From NCBI RefSeq assembly GCF_002056795.1, contig NZ_CP020104.1:1-64000 (forward strand): DNA of 64,000 bases, given 5' to 3'. Position numbers and translations under genes: made by a program. This DNA is from Spirosoma aerolatum (lineage in GTDB: Bacteria; Bacteroidota; Bacteroidia; Cytophagales; Spirosomataceae). Each line of letters starts with the position of its first letter. The stretch's first letter is position 1. Below the pieces are notes generated by a model that worked only from the letters and a program-made list of their open reading frames with translations, was not told the DNA's origin and ran no database searches. This document shows positions 8,925-15,533 of this stretch, piece after piece.

Positions 8925-8928
8925 TGCA

Positions 8929-9138
8929 CTATCTATCTCCTTCCTTCAATACTTCCTCCATTCTACGATTCTCTTCTTCCGAGAATTTTATTCCAAAACG
9001 TATTGGTTCTTTAGGTGCTACCGCATCTAAAAATCGCTCGACTCCCCAACGTTTAATGTCGCTTGGTTTGTACACATTTGAGCCCTGCTCTTTAATTGTC
9101 GGGATATGCTCCAGTTCTTGTTCGGTCGTCGTTTCCAT
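8929..9138 (-). CDS. Small hypothetical protein in the trp operon
   Basis: A 69-aa, acidic, soluble protein rich in Glu and Lys (METTTEQELEHIP start, RRMEEVLKEG near the end). No family recognised. It starts 44 bp after trpF and ends 4 bp before repeat copy B. The middle GVERFLDAVAPKEPIRFGIKF is compact and not low-complexity, which favours a real protein. No toxin-like partner is adjacent except the 85-aa ORF on the far side of the repeat. Function unknown. Confidence 0.5.
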   Translation of the reverse strand: METTTEQELEHIPTIKEQGSNVYKPSDIKRWGVERFLDAVAPKEPIRFGIKFSEEENRRMEEVLKEGDR

Positions 9139-9182
9139 TAGCTTGTCTGTTTAGATCGGACTCAGAATGATTTGCTGGCAAC

Positions 9183-9827
9183 TTACACCGTTTCCTCTTC
9201 CTCTACAGGCCGTACACGGTCGATCAGTTCTTTTACTTTGGCAACATCCTTGATACCCGGTGCGATCTCTACCTGGCTGTTCACATCTACGCCGTACAGC
9301 TTCATGCCTTTCAACGTGTCCAACTGGTTGAGGTTATCTAACCCAATCCCACCACTGATAAAAAAGGGCTTTTCGTTGTCGTATCGGCTCAAAATAGTCC
9401 AGTCGAAAGTGATTCCATTGCCACCGGGTTGGTCGCCTTTAGCATCGAACAGAAAAAAGTCGCATTGGGCCTTGTAGTTGTTCAGCATCGAAAAGTTGAA
9501 CGACGAGTCGACCCGGAACGCTTTGATGATATTGATACCCCGATTTCGTAGACTTCGGCAATAGTCGGGTGTTTCGTTGCCATGCAACTGCACATACTGA
9601 AAATCATACTTCTTCACCGTCCGCAGAATGGTGTCCGGGCTGGCGTTGACAAACACACCTACCTTTCGTATGCTGCGAGGCAGCGATTTGACCACTTCTT
9701 CGTCTAACTCTTCTCCGACAAAACGGGGGGATTGATCGTAAAAGATAAATCCGATAAAATCAGGGTGTAAAGCGGCAATTTCTTTCAGGTTGTTTGGGTC
9801 GCGCAGACCGCACACTTTGATTTTCAT
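9183..9827 (-). CDS. trpF: Phosphoribosylanthranilate isomerase
   Basis: A 214-aa TIM-barrel enzyme that converts phosphoribosylanthranilate to CdRP, the third committed step of tryptophan synthesis. The general base Cys6 in KIKVCGLRD and the acid Asp in FLFDAKGDQPGG are present, and the phosphate-binding ISGGIGLDN loop follows. Its ATG overlaps the trpC stop codon (ATGA), indicating translational coupling with trpC. Confidence 0.95.
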   Translation of the reverse strand: MKIKVCGLRDPNNLKEIAALHPDFIGFIFYDQSPRFVGEELDEEVVKSLPRSIRKVGVFVNASPDTILRTVKKYDFQYVQLHGNETPDYCRSLRNRGINIIKAFRVDSSFNFSMLNNYKAQCDFFLFDAKGDQPGGNGITFDWTILSRYDNEKPFFISGGIGLDNLNQLDTLKGMKLYGVDVNSQVEIAPGIKDVAKVKELIDRVRPVEEEETV

Positions 9828-10648
9828 GAGCTGTACAAGTTTGTAGAAGTGGACATGCGTGAAGTAAAGTCAGTGACTATATGTTGTAAGGCTGCGGCAG
9901 GGTCGGCCGTTTTCATGAAGGCTTCGCCGATCAGAAAACCATCGAAACCAGCCCGAAACAAGGTCAGCATCGTGTCGGCATCATGTAGGCCGCTTTCGGT
10001 GATCTTGGCAACTGTGTCGGGAATCCGCTCAACCAGGCGCAGTGATGTATCAATAGACGTTGTAAATGTCTTGAGATTGCGGTTGTTGACACCTACCAAG
10101 TCAACATTGACGTTGAAACTTCGATCGAGTTCTTCCTCGTCATGAACTTCGAGCAGTACCTGTAAGCTCAGGTCATGAGCTTGCAGGCTGAGTTCGGTGA
10201 CTTCTTCGGGTGATAGGCAGGCGGCAATCAGCAAGACTACATCGGCTCCCCAGGCCTTGGCTTCCAGCAGTTGGTACCGATCAATCACAAAATCTTTGCG
10301 CAGAATCGGGGTCGATGGATTGGCCTGACGGGCTGCCTGCAAATCGGCAGATGTACCGCCGAAAAAAGGCTCATCAGTCAATACCGACAAAACGGCGGCC
10401 CCGGCCCGAACGTAACCCTGGGTCGTTTCGGCTACGTCGGCCGTATCATTGATAATTCCTTTGGAAGGCGACTTACGTTTGAATTCCGCAATAATCCCCG
10501 ACGAGCGAAACTCCTGAACCGCATCCCGTGCCGACAGGCCCATTCGTTTGAAGTCGGGCATTTGTTCCAGCACAGCTATCGGGGTGGTTTCTTTCCGCTG
10601 GGCTACTTCGATTCGTTTTTGGGCTATGATTTGATCAAGAATGGTCAT
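9824..10648 (-). CDS. trpC: Indole-3-glycerol phosphate synthase
   Basis: A 274-aa TIM-barrel enzyme closing the indole ring. Family motifs IAEFKRKSPSKG, LRKDFVIDRYQL and the C-terminal ITESGLHDADT/GFLIGEAFMK are clear, with the catalytic lysines in the first two. The frame is open up to 10717, but the first 23 codons of that extension fall in a low-complexity inverted repeat; MTILDQIIAQKRIEV at 10648 is the family-like start. It overlaps trpF by 4 nt. Confidence 0.95.
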   Translation of the reverse strand: MTILDQIIAQKRIEVAQRKETTPIAVLEQMPDFKRMGLSARDAVQEFRSSGIIAEFKRKSPSKGIINDTADVAETTQGYVRAGAAVLSVLTDEPFFGGTSADLQAARQANPSTPILRKDFVIDRYQLLEAKAWGADVVLLIAACLSPEEVTELSLQAHDLSLQVLLEVHDEEELDRSFNVNVDLVGVNNRNLKTFTTSIDTSLRLVERIPDTVAKITESGLHDADTMLTLFRAGFDGFLIGEAFMKTADPAAALQHIVTDFTSRMSTSTNLYSS

Positions 10649-10654
10649 TTCTGA

Positions 10655-10742
10655 ATGAATGAATAATGAGTAATGGATAATGAAAAATGGTGGTTTTGGG
10701 ATATGTCCACTTTTCATTGTGCATTATGCATTGTCCACTGTA
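10655..10742. repeat. Imperfect TAATGGATAATG-type inverted repeat, trpC/trpD gap
   Basis: The 96-bp gap between trpC and trpD is built from words such as GTAATGGATAATGAAAAATGG on the left and their complements TTTTCATTGTGCATTATGCATTG on the right, interrupted by mismatches. The same word family recurs at 37501-37582 and 59357-59412. It fills the junction without an evident promoter or U-tract terminator. Confidence 0.5.
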
Positions 10743-10744
10743 CA

Positions 10745-11734
10745 TTATGTATGGATCAATTTCTTAAAACTTGCCAGCGCTCGACCACTTTCCAGCGATT
10801 CGCGGGCGATGGCGACGGCTTCTTCCTGACTTTGAGCCTTTCCAGCTGCCAGTAGGGCCATTGCCGAGTTGGCTAAAACGGCTTGCTTCTGTGCAGGAGT
10901 TGCTTCGTCGTTCAACACATTCATAAAAATTTGCGCCGACTCATCCAGGGTCTGGCCACCTGCCAACGATTCGGGTGTTAAGGTATCCAGTCCCAACTCC
11001 TCTGGTTTTACAACCTGTTCGGTCTGATTACTAATAACTTTGAACGGCCCCGTTAGCGAAATCTCATCGTAGCCATCCAGCGCGTGCAAAATCATGAATC
11101 GCTTGTCGGTTTGCTGATAAAGGTACGCATATAATCGCGCCAATTCAAGGCTGAATACCCCAACAAGCTGTTTTTGAGGTTTGGCTGGGTTAATCATGGG
11201 ACCGAGTACATTGAAAAATGTTTTTACCCCCAAATCCTTTCGGATGGGAGCCACATTTTTCATGGCGGGGTGGAAGAGGGGCGCGTGCAAAAAACAGATG
11301 CCTGCTGTTTCCATTTTGCGTTGTAACTCACCTGCATCGTTGGTGAATTTATACCCCAGTCGCTCCATCACCGTCGACGAACCTACGAGTGACGATACGC
11401 CGTGATTGCCATGCTTAGCTACGCTTTGCCCTGCACCCGCAACCACAAAGGACGATAGTGTAGAGATGTTGAATGTGTCTTTGCCATCGCCCCCGGTACC
11501 GCATAAATCCATTGGATCATAGGCCGATAGGTCGACCGGAAGACAGAGTTCAAGCATCGCATCGCGGAAGCCTTCCAGCTCTTCGAGCTTCAGGCTACGC
11601 ATCATGTAAACCGTCAGAAACGAAGCGATCTGTGCTGCGTTGTATTGGCCCCGACCAATGCCCAGCAGTACCTCACGGGCCTGGTCTTTGGTCAGCGACT
11701 TGTATTCAAACAGATGATTTAGAATGGCTTTCAT
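10745..11734 (-). CDS. trpD: Anthranilate phosphoribosyltransferase
   Basis: A 329-aa enzyme that transfers the phosphoribosyl group of PRPP to anthranilate. The diagnostic PRPP/Mg loop CGTGGDGKDTFNIST and the KHGNHGVSS motif are intact, and the helix-rich N-terminal domain is of normal size. It is separated from trpC by an inverted repeat and follows the methyltransferase-like gene by 32 bp. Confidence 0.95.
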   Translation of the reverse strand: MKAILNHLFEYKSLTKDQAREVLLGIGRGQYNAAQIASFLTVYMMRSLKLEELEGFRDAMLELCLPVDLSAYDPMDLCGTGGDGKDTFNISTLSSFVVAGAGQSVAKHGNHGVSSLVGSSTVMERLGYKFTNDAGELQRKMETAGICFLHAPLFHPAMKNVAPIRKDLGVKTFFNVLGPMINPAKPQKQLVGVFSLELARLYAYLYQQTDKRFMILHALDGYDEISLTGPFKVISNQTEQVVKPEELGLDTLTPESLAGGQTLDESAQIFMNVLNDEATPAQKQAVLANSAMALLAAGKAQSQEEAVAIARESLESGRALASFKKLIHT

Positions 11735-11766
11735 ACGTAAATACTGTGTAAAAGCAGAATTAATGG

Positions 11767-12447
11767 TTAGGCTGTTCGGGATAATTGAAGCATTTGGTAA
11801 GCACCCTTTTGAAAATGATAGGGAACATTTACGATTTCTGCCTGAATGTAGTTGGCCTCACAGGCAGCCAGAACCGGACTCAAATGAGGGGAAGGGCTAC
11901 CGGCAAGCGAGATCAATGGAAAGATTCGAACCTCATTCGCCACGCGCATTAGCTCCTGAATGGCTGTCTGATGGAATGCTTCCGATAAATGGTCTGAATA
12001 CAGAAATAGAAGGTGTGAACATAGAGCCAACTCAAACGACTGGTCTGGAAAAGGCAGGTTGGGCAAGGCATAGGCCAGGTAACGACCTTGTTGTTTGCCG
12101 GTTTCGTAGTCAGTCAGAAACTGATTCATGGCTTTCATCCGCTCCTTTCCTAATTCATCTGTATTCTGGAAAATAGTCCAGTTATACTGCGCTTCCTCTT
12201 TTTGTACATTCTCGATAACGGTATAGTAGGTAGCCTCGACCCGTTTTTCAATTTCCTGAGCCGAAAAAGCATAAATGGGATCAATTGAAACGACAGAACC
12301 GCCAGCCGTTATTTGTTCAGCATTAAAACTGGCTGGCCCATCACCTACTCCCAATATCCGCTTACCTAAATCGGCATCGGTAAGATTGAACATTCGTCGA
12401 TACTCCTCCCCTGATCGGCCCCAGGGAACAATTTCGGCCAGTTTCAT
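11767..12447 (-). CDS. SAM-dependent methyltransferase-like protein inside the trp operon
   Basis: A 226-aa protein with a Rossmann methyltransferase-like motif I (RILGVGDGPASFNAE), an acidic end of beta-2 (VVSIDPIY) and the motif IV-like LPFPDQSFELALCSHLLFLY. It resembles a family of uncharacterised class I methyltransferases that begin with EIVPWGRSxEEYRRMF. The start ATG at 12447 overlaps the trpG stop codon by 4 nt, so it is coupled to trpG. It is not a known trp enzyme. The substrate is unknown; catalytic activity cannot be judged from sequence alone. Confidence 0.7.
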   Translation of the reverse strand: MKLAEIVPWGRSGEEYRRMFNLTDADLGKRILGVGDGPASFNAEQITAGGSVVSIDPIYAFSAQEIEKRVEATYYTVIENVQKEEAQYNWTIFQNTDELGKERMKAMNQFLTDYETGKQQGRYLAYALPNLPFPDQSFELALCSHLLFLYSDHLSEAFHQTAIQELMRVANEVRIFPLISLAGSPSPHLSPVLAACEANYIQAEIVNVPYHFQKGAYQMLQLSRTA

Positions 12448-13010
12448 ATCGCCAACCAGTTTTCAATCATTTTCACCCCGTTTTCGGTTAGTACCGATTC
12501 TGGGTGGAACTGGAGCCCGCGCACATCATACTGTTTATGCGATAAACCCATTACCCGGCCGTTCTCATCTACAGCTGTAATTTGAAGGTCGGCAGGCATC
12601 GGGTTGGGCATCACTGTCCAGGAGTGATAGCGGCCAACCGTCAGTTCGTCGGGAATATCGGCAAACAGAGGCTCGGAGCGGTCGGTAATGGTAGCGCGGT
12701 GAGCAATGCCGTGGAGTACATCGCCGAGGTTTTCGAGGGTGGCTCCATACACTTCGCCAATTCCCTGATGACCGAGGCAGATACCCAGAATGCTTTTGGT
12801 AGGCCCGTATTCACGCACCAGATTCTGCATAATACCCGCTTCAGAAGGAATTCCCGGCCCTGGCGACAGCATGATTTTGTCATACTGGCCAACGGCTTCC
12901 AGGGCAATCTTGTCGTTCCGGATCACATCGGGTTTATGGCCTAGCTCCCGCAGGATGTACACAAGGTTGTATGTAAACGAATCGTAGTTATCTAAGACTA
13001 AAAGTTTCAT
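12444..13010 (-). CDS. trpG: Anthranilate synthase component II (glutamine amidotransferase)
   Basis: A 188-aa class I glutamine amidotransferase that supplies ammonia to TrpE. The catalytic triad is visible: Cys78 in GICLGHQ, His169 and Glu171 in FHPES. The N-terminal LDNYDSFTYNL and the oxyanion-loop SPGPGIPSEAG are typical. In many bacteria this subunit also serves p-aminobenzoate synthesis (PabA); no pabB is in the window. It lies 54 bp after trpE across a palindrome. Confidence 0.95.
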   Translation of the reverse strand: MKLLVLDNYDSFTYNLVYILRELGHKPDVIRNDKIALEAVGQYDKIMLSPGPGIPSEAGIMQNLVREYGPTKSILGICLGHQGIGEVYGATLENLGDVLHGIAHRATITDRSEPLFADIPDELTVGRYHSWTVMPNPMPADLQITAVDENGRVMGLSHKQYDVRGLQFHPESVLTENGVKMIENWLAI

Positions 13011-13012
13011 AA

Positions 13013-13068
13013 GTATGCGGGTGGAAACCCGCTTTAATGATCTGATTACGAGTTTACACCCGCATTAC
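13013..13068. repeat. Inverted repeat between trpE and trpG
   Basis: Arms 13013-13028 (GTATGCGGGTGGAAAC) and 13052-13068 pair with two or three mismatches. The left arm continues as GCGGGTGGAAACCCGC, itself a palindrome, and is the same word as in the repeat at 57949-58008. The right arm overlaps the trpE stop codon, so the palindrome is partly coding. Confidence 0.55.
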
Positions 13069-14504
13069 AATTGTTTTGCCTGCTCGATGGCGGTACGAAG
13101 AGCTGCCAGTTTGTTGTGTACTTCCTGCAATTCGCTTTCAACGACCGACTTGGCCACAATGCCTGCACCTGCCTGATAATACAGCGTATTGTCTTTGCTC
13201 ATAAACGTTCGGATCATAATGGCGTGGTTGAACTCCCCGTCGAAGCCCATGTAGCCGATACTACCCGAATAAAAACTACGGCTTATGTTTTCGTAACGGT
13301 CGATCAACCGCATCGCCATATGTTTGGGTGCGCCGGAGAGCGTACCGGCCGGGAACGTTTCGGCTACGATCTGGAGCGGATCGGCTGATTCGGTCAGGTT
13401 GCCCACAACTTTGGATACCAGATGAATCACATGCGAATAGTATTGCACTTCCTTGAATGTCTCGACTTTTACGACATCGCAGTTTCGACTCAGATCGTTG
13501 CGAGCGAGGTCGACCAACATCACGTGTTCGGCCGATTCTTTGGGGTCGTCGTACAGTTTTTGCGCCAGTTCGGCATCGTGAACATCATCGCCCGTACGTC
13601 GGAAGGTTCCGGCAATTGGATAAATGGTCGCTTTCCGGTTCTTCACCACAATCTGCGACTCGGGTGATGAGCCGAAGAGTTTGTAATTGCCATAATCGAA
13701 ATAGAACAGGTAGGGCGAGGGATTCAGCGAACGAAGAGCACGGTATACATTAAATTCATCACCCGTAAAAGGAGTCGAAAACCGACGGGAAAGAACAATC
13801 TGGAATACATCACCCCGATAGCAGTGATCTTTTCCTTTCTGAATGACTGCCCGAAATTCGTCGTCGGTAAAATTGGATTGCTCAGGTCCGGCGGTATTGA
13901 AGGAGTAGATCGGATAATTACGGCTCGTGATCAGATCGCTGATGTAATCCAGCGTGCTTTCCGGCTCTATGTCGCCATCGCGCAGGTAGCTGTGCTCAAA
14001 CAGGTGAAGTTCGTCTTTGAAATGGTTAATGGCCAGTACATAGCGGTATACCGTAAAAACGGCTGCTGGAATTTGATTTTCGGTCGGTACTGGAGCTTGT
14101 AAGGTTATATCTTCAAAACCTTGTACGGACGGGAAACCGAAGTAGCCGAATAAGCCATTGGTAATAAACGGAAATTTCGACTTTTCATGTTTAAAACAGT
14201 CTTTAAACTGCTGCAACGCCGGACGCATTTCCTGGATAGGTAGGTCGCGTATTTGTTCCGATTCGCCGGGTAGTTGTACGTTCAGGCGGTTGTTGTCGTA
14301 CGAAAAACGGGCCACCGGATCGAAAGCGATGTAGGAATAGCTGTTGTCGTTGCCGTGGTAGTCCGAACTTTCGAGCAGAATACTGTTCAGGAAGCGGTCG
14401 CGGATGCGCAGGTATATGCTTACGGGCGTGATGATGTCGGCCAGCATCCGTTTATGGCGGCTAACAATACGGTAGGTTACTGTTGGCGAGAAGTCGGTTG
14501 TCAT
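13065..14504 (-). CDS. trpE: Anthranilate synthase component I
   Basis: A 479-aa chorismate-using enzyme making anthranilate with TrpG. It carries the N-terminal LLESSD motif (residues 43-48) that binds tryptophan for feedback inhibition, and the catalytic C-terminal phrases PIAGTFRRTG, DLARNDL and AGTLSGAPKHMAM. The open frame runs on to 14642, but that stretch is the attenuator; the ATG at 14504 (MTTDFSPTVTYRI) is the fitting start. It is the first structural gene of the operon and is controlled by both the leader (transcription) and Trp feedback (protein). Confidence 0.95.
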   Translation of the reverse strand: MTTDFSPTVTYRIVSRHKRMLADIITPVSIYLRIRDRFLNSILLESSDYHGNDNSYSYIAFDPVARFSYDNNRLNVQLPGESEQIRDLPIQEMRPALQQFKDCFKHEKSKFPFITNGLFGYFGFPSVQGFEDITLQAPVPTENQIPAAVFTVYRYVLAINHFKDELHLFEHSYLRDGDIEPESTLDYISDLITSRNYPIYSFNTAGPEQSNFTDDEFRAVIQKGKDHCYRGDVFQIVLSRRFSTPFTGDEFNVYRALRSLNPSPYLFYFDYGNYKLFGSSPESQIVVKNRKATIYPIAGTFRRTGDDVHDAELAQKLYDDPKESAEHVMLVDLARNDLSRNCDVVKVETFKEVQYYSHVIHLVSKVVGNLTESADPLQIVAETFPAGTLSGAPKHMAMRLIDRYENISRSFYSGSIGYMGFDGEFNHAIMIRTFMSKDNTLYYQAGAGIVAKSVVESELQEVHNKLAALRTAIEQAKQL

Positions 14505-14537
14505 GCTATTTGTATCGGTCAATGGTTCAACGGGATG

Positions 14538-14573
14538 AAAAAAATAAGGCTCACCGGGATGACGGTGAGCCTT
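14538..14573 (-). terminator. trp attenuator terminator
   Basis: On the minus strand AAGGCTCACCG and CGGTGAGCCTT form an 11-bp perfect stem around the 6-nt loop TCATCC, followed by ATTTTTTT. It ends 33 nt before the trpE start codon. The segment TCATCCC in the loop and second arm is exactly complementary to GGGATGA at the leader peptide stop codon (14612-14618), which gives a competing antiterminator, extendable by three G-U pairs. Confidence 0.85.
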
Positions 14574-14611
14574 TAGCAATATTTGTTGGTAAACAACAAT
14601 AGCGGCAACCC

Positions 14612-14668
14612 TCATCCCAACGTAGGAGAGTGCCACCACCAAATCATGTTGTTAACCGTGTTGTTCAT
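14612..14668 (-). CDS. trpL: trp operon leader peptide with three consecutive Trp codons
   Basis: An 18-codon ORF reads [18 protein letters not shown] and stops at 14612-14614. Three tandem TGG codons sit 7 codons before the stop, and an intrinsic terminator starts 39 nt after the stop. This is the layout of ribosome-mediated attenuation. A ribosome stalled on the Trp codons for lack of charged tRNA-Trp would leave the stop-codon region GGGATGA free to pair with TCATCCC and break the terminator. A ribosome reaching the stop would cover it and let the terminator form. Too short for ordinary gene calling. Confidence 0.88.
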   Translation of the reverse strand: MNNTVNNMIWWWHSPTLG

Positions 14669-14710
14669 TTTATTGATAGCCACCTAAGTGGTCATTTATT
14701 GTCAGTTGCT

Positions 14711-14787
14711 TGGTCGGGGTGGCGGGATTCGAACCCACGACCTCTACGTCCCGAACGTAGCGCGCTACCAGGCTGCGCTACACCCCG
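14711..14787 (-). tRNA. tRNA-Pro, anticodon CGG
   Basis: A 77-nt cloverleaf on the minus strand from 14787 to 14711. Acceptor CGGGGTG pairs with CACCCCG, the anticodon arm is CTACG-TTCGGGA-CGTAG with anticodon CGG reading CCG, the T arm holds GGTTCGAATCC and the encoded 3' end is ACCA. It lies 42 nt upstream of the trpL start codon in the same direction, with no clear terminator in between. Confidence 0.95.
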
Positions 14788-14798
14788 CATTGAGGGCA

Positions 14799-14830
14799 CA
14801 AAGATAAACGGATTATTTTCGTTCGGTCAA
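14799..14830 (-). promoter_or_regulatory. Bacteroidetes-type promoter for tRNA-Pro (and perhaps trp operon)
   Basis: On the minus strand TATCTTTG (14799-14806) matches the Bacteroidetes -7 element TAnnTTTG exactly, with a TTG at 14828-14830 spaced 21 nt upstream as a -33 element. It would start transcription a few bases before the mature tRNA 5' end. No comparable element fits between the tRNA and trpL. Confidence 0.6.
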
Positions 14831-14865
14831 GCAGTAGGCAATTTTTTTCTTTAGGTTCGTTTTTA

Positions 14866-15333
14866 TCACATTTCGAGCATACGTATCCGAATGCTTTTAT
14901 TCTCATTCAGGTCGAATGCCGATTGGTCGAAATCGGGTGGACCCATGAGCATGGCTACGTTCGAAAAGCCAAACGGTTCGGCGGGCATTTGACCCGAAAA
15001 GTCCATTTTCTTGTTGTCGTTTAAATCCTGAAAAAGCCGGACAGCATACTTCCCTGGAGCTAATCCCTCAAAGACACAAGTAATTTCGCCCGAAGCCGGT
15101 ACGTCGATCACTTTTCTTTGTAAGGATTCACCACTAAAATTGGCTGGTGTGTTGGCTAGTCCAACGTATAATTTCCCCGTTCGGTTGTTTACATTGTGAA
15201 TCACTACCGACAGCGAATAGGTGTTACTCACTGTGGTTGCGGTTGAAGAGGTGGCCTGTTGCGCCAGACAAGGCTTACTAAGGTTAGCAACGAAAAGAAT
15301 AGAGATGAGAATAGTTGTGATAATCGTTTTCAT
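14866..15333 (-). CDS. DUF2141 domain-containing secreted protein
   Basis: A 155-aa protein with a Sec signal peptide (MKTIITTILISILFVANLSK then a cleavage region near CLAQQ). The mature part has the DUF2141 pattern: VVIHNVNNRTGKLYVGL, ITCVFEGLAPGKYAVRLFQDLNDNKKMD and EPFGFSN. These small beta-rich proteins are exported in many Bacteroidetes and Proteobacteria; the function is unknown. The frame extends to 15411, but the signal peptide fixes the start at 15333. Monocistronic, upstream of the tRNA on the same strand. Confidence 0.85.
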   Translation of the reverse strand: MKTIITTILISILFVANLSKPCLAQQATSSTATTVSNTYSLSVVIHNVNNRTGKLYVGLANTPANFSGESLQRKVIDVPASGEITCVFEGLAPGKYAVRLFQDLNDNKKMDFSGQMPAEPFGFSNVAMLMGPPDFDQSAFDLNENKSIRIRMLEM

Positions 15334-15440
15334 AGCTGCGTGTTGGTTAGTATGACAGCACAAACATAGAGGCCGATTTCTGACGCTACAAATCGGTGGG
15401 ATATATCGCACGATTTAGGGACAAATAGCAACAGATGTGC

Positions 15441-15523
15441 CTTTTTGCCAGGATTAACAGGATAAAACAGGATTGATGTCTACAAGTGTAATCCTGTTTT
15501 ATCCTGTCAATCCTAGCAAAAAG
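15441..15523. repeat. 34-bp inverted repeat AGGATAAAACAGGATT type
   Basis: Arms 15441-15474 and 15490-15523 pair with two mismatches over 34 bp, loop 15 nt. The arms carry internal GGATTAACAGGAT/AAAACAGGATT near-repeats. It sits between recQ (stop 11 bp away) and the DUF2141 gene, so it may act as a recQ terminator, though it has no dedicated U-tract; arms end in CTTTTTG. Confidence 0.65.
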
Positions 15524-15533
15524 AAAAGCGTAT

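Noticed and set aside
8929..9138. Antitoxin of a toxin-antitoxin pair
   Set aside because: No toxin-like neighbour or known antitoxin fold was recognised; kept as hypothetical.
14505..14642. trpE extension upstream to 14642
   Set aside because: The extra 46 codons read through the attenuator terminator; the conserved TrpE start is at 14504.
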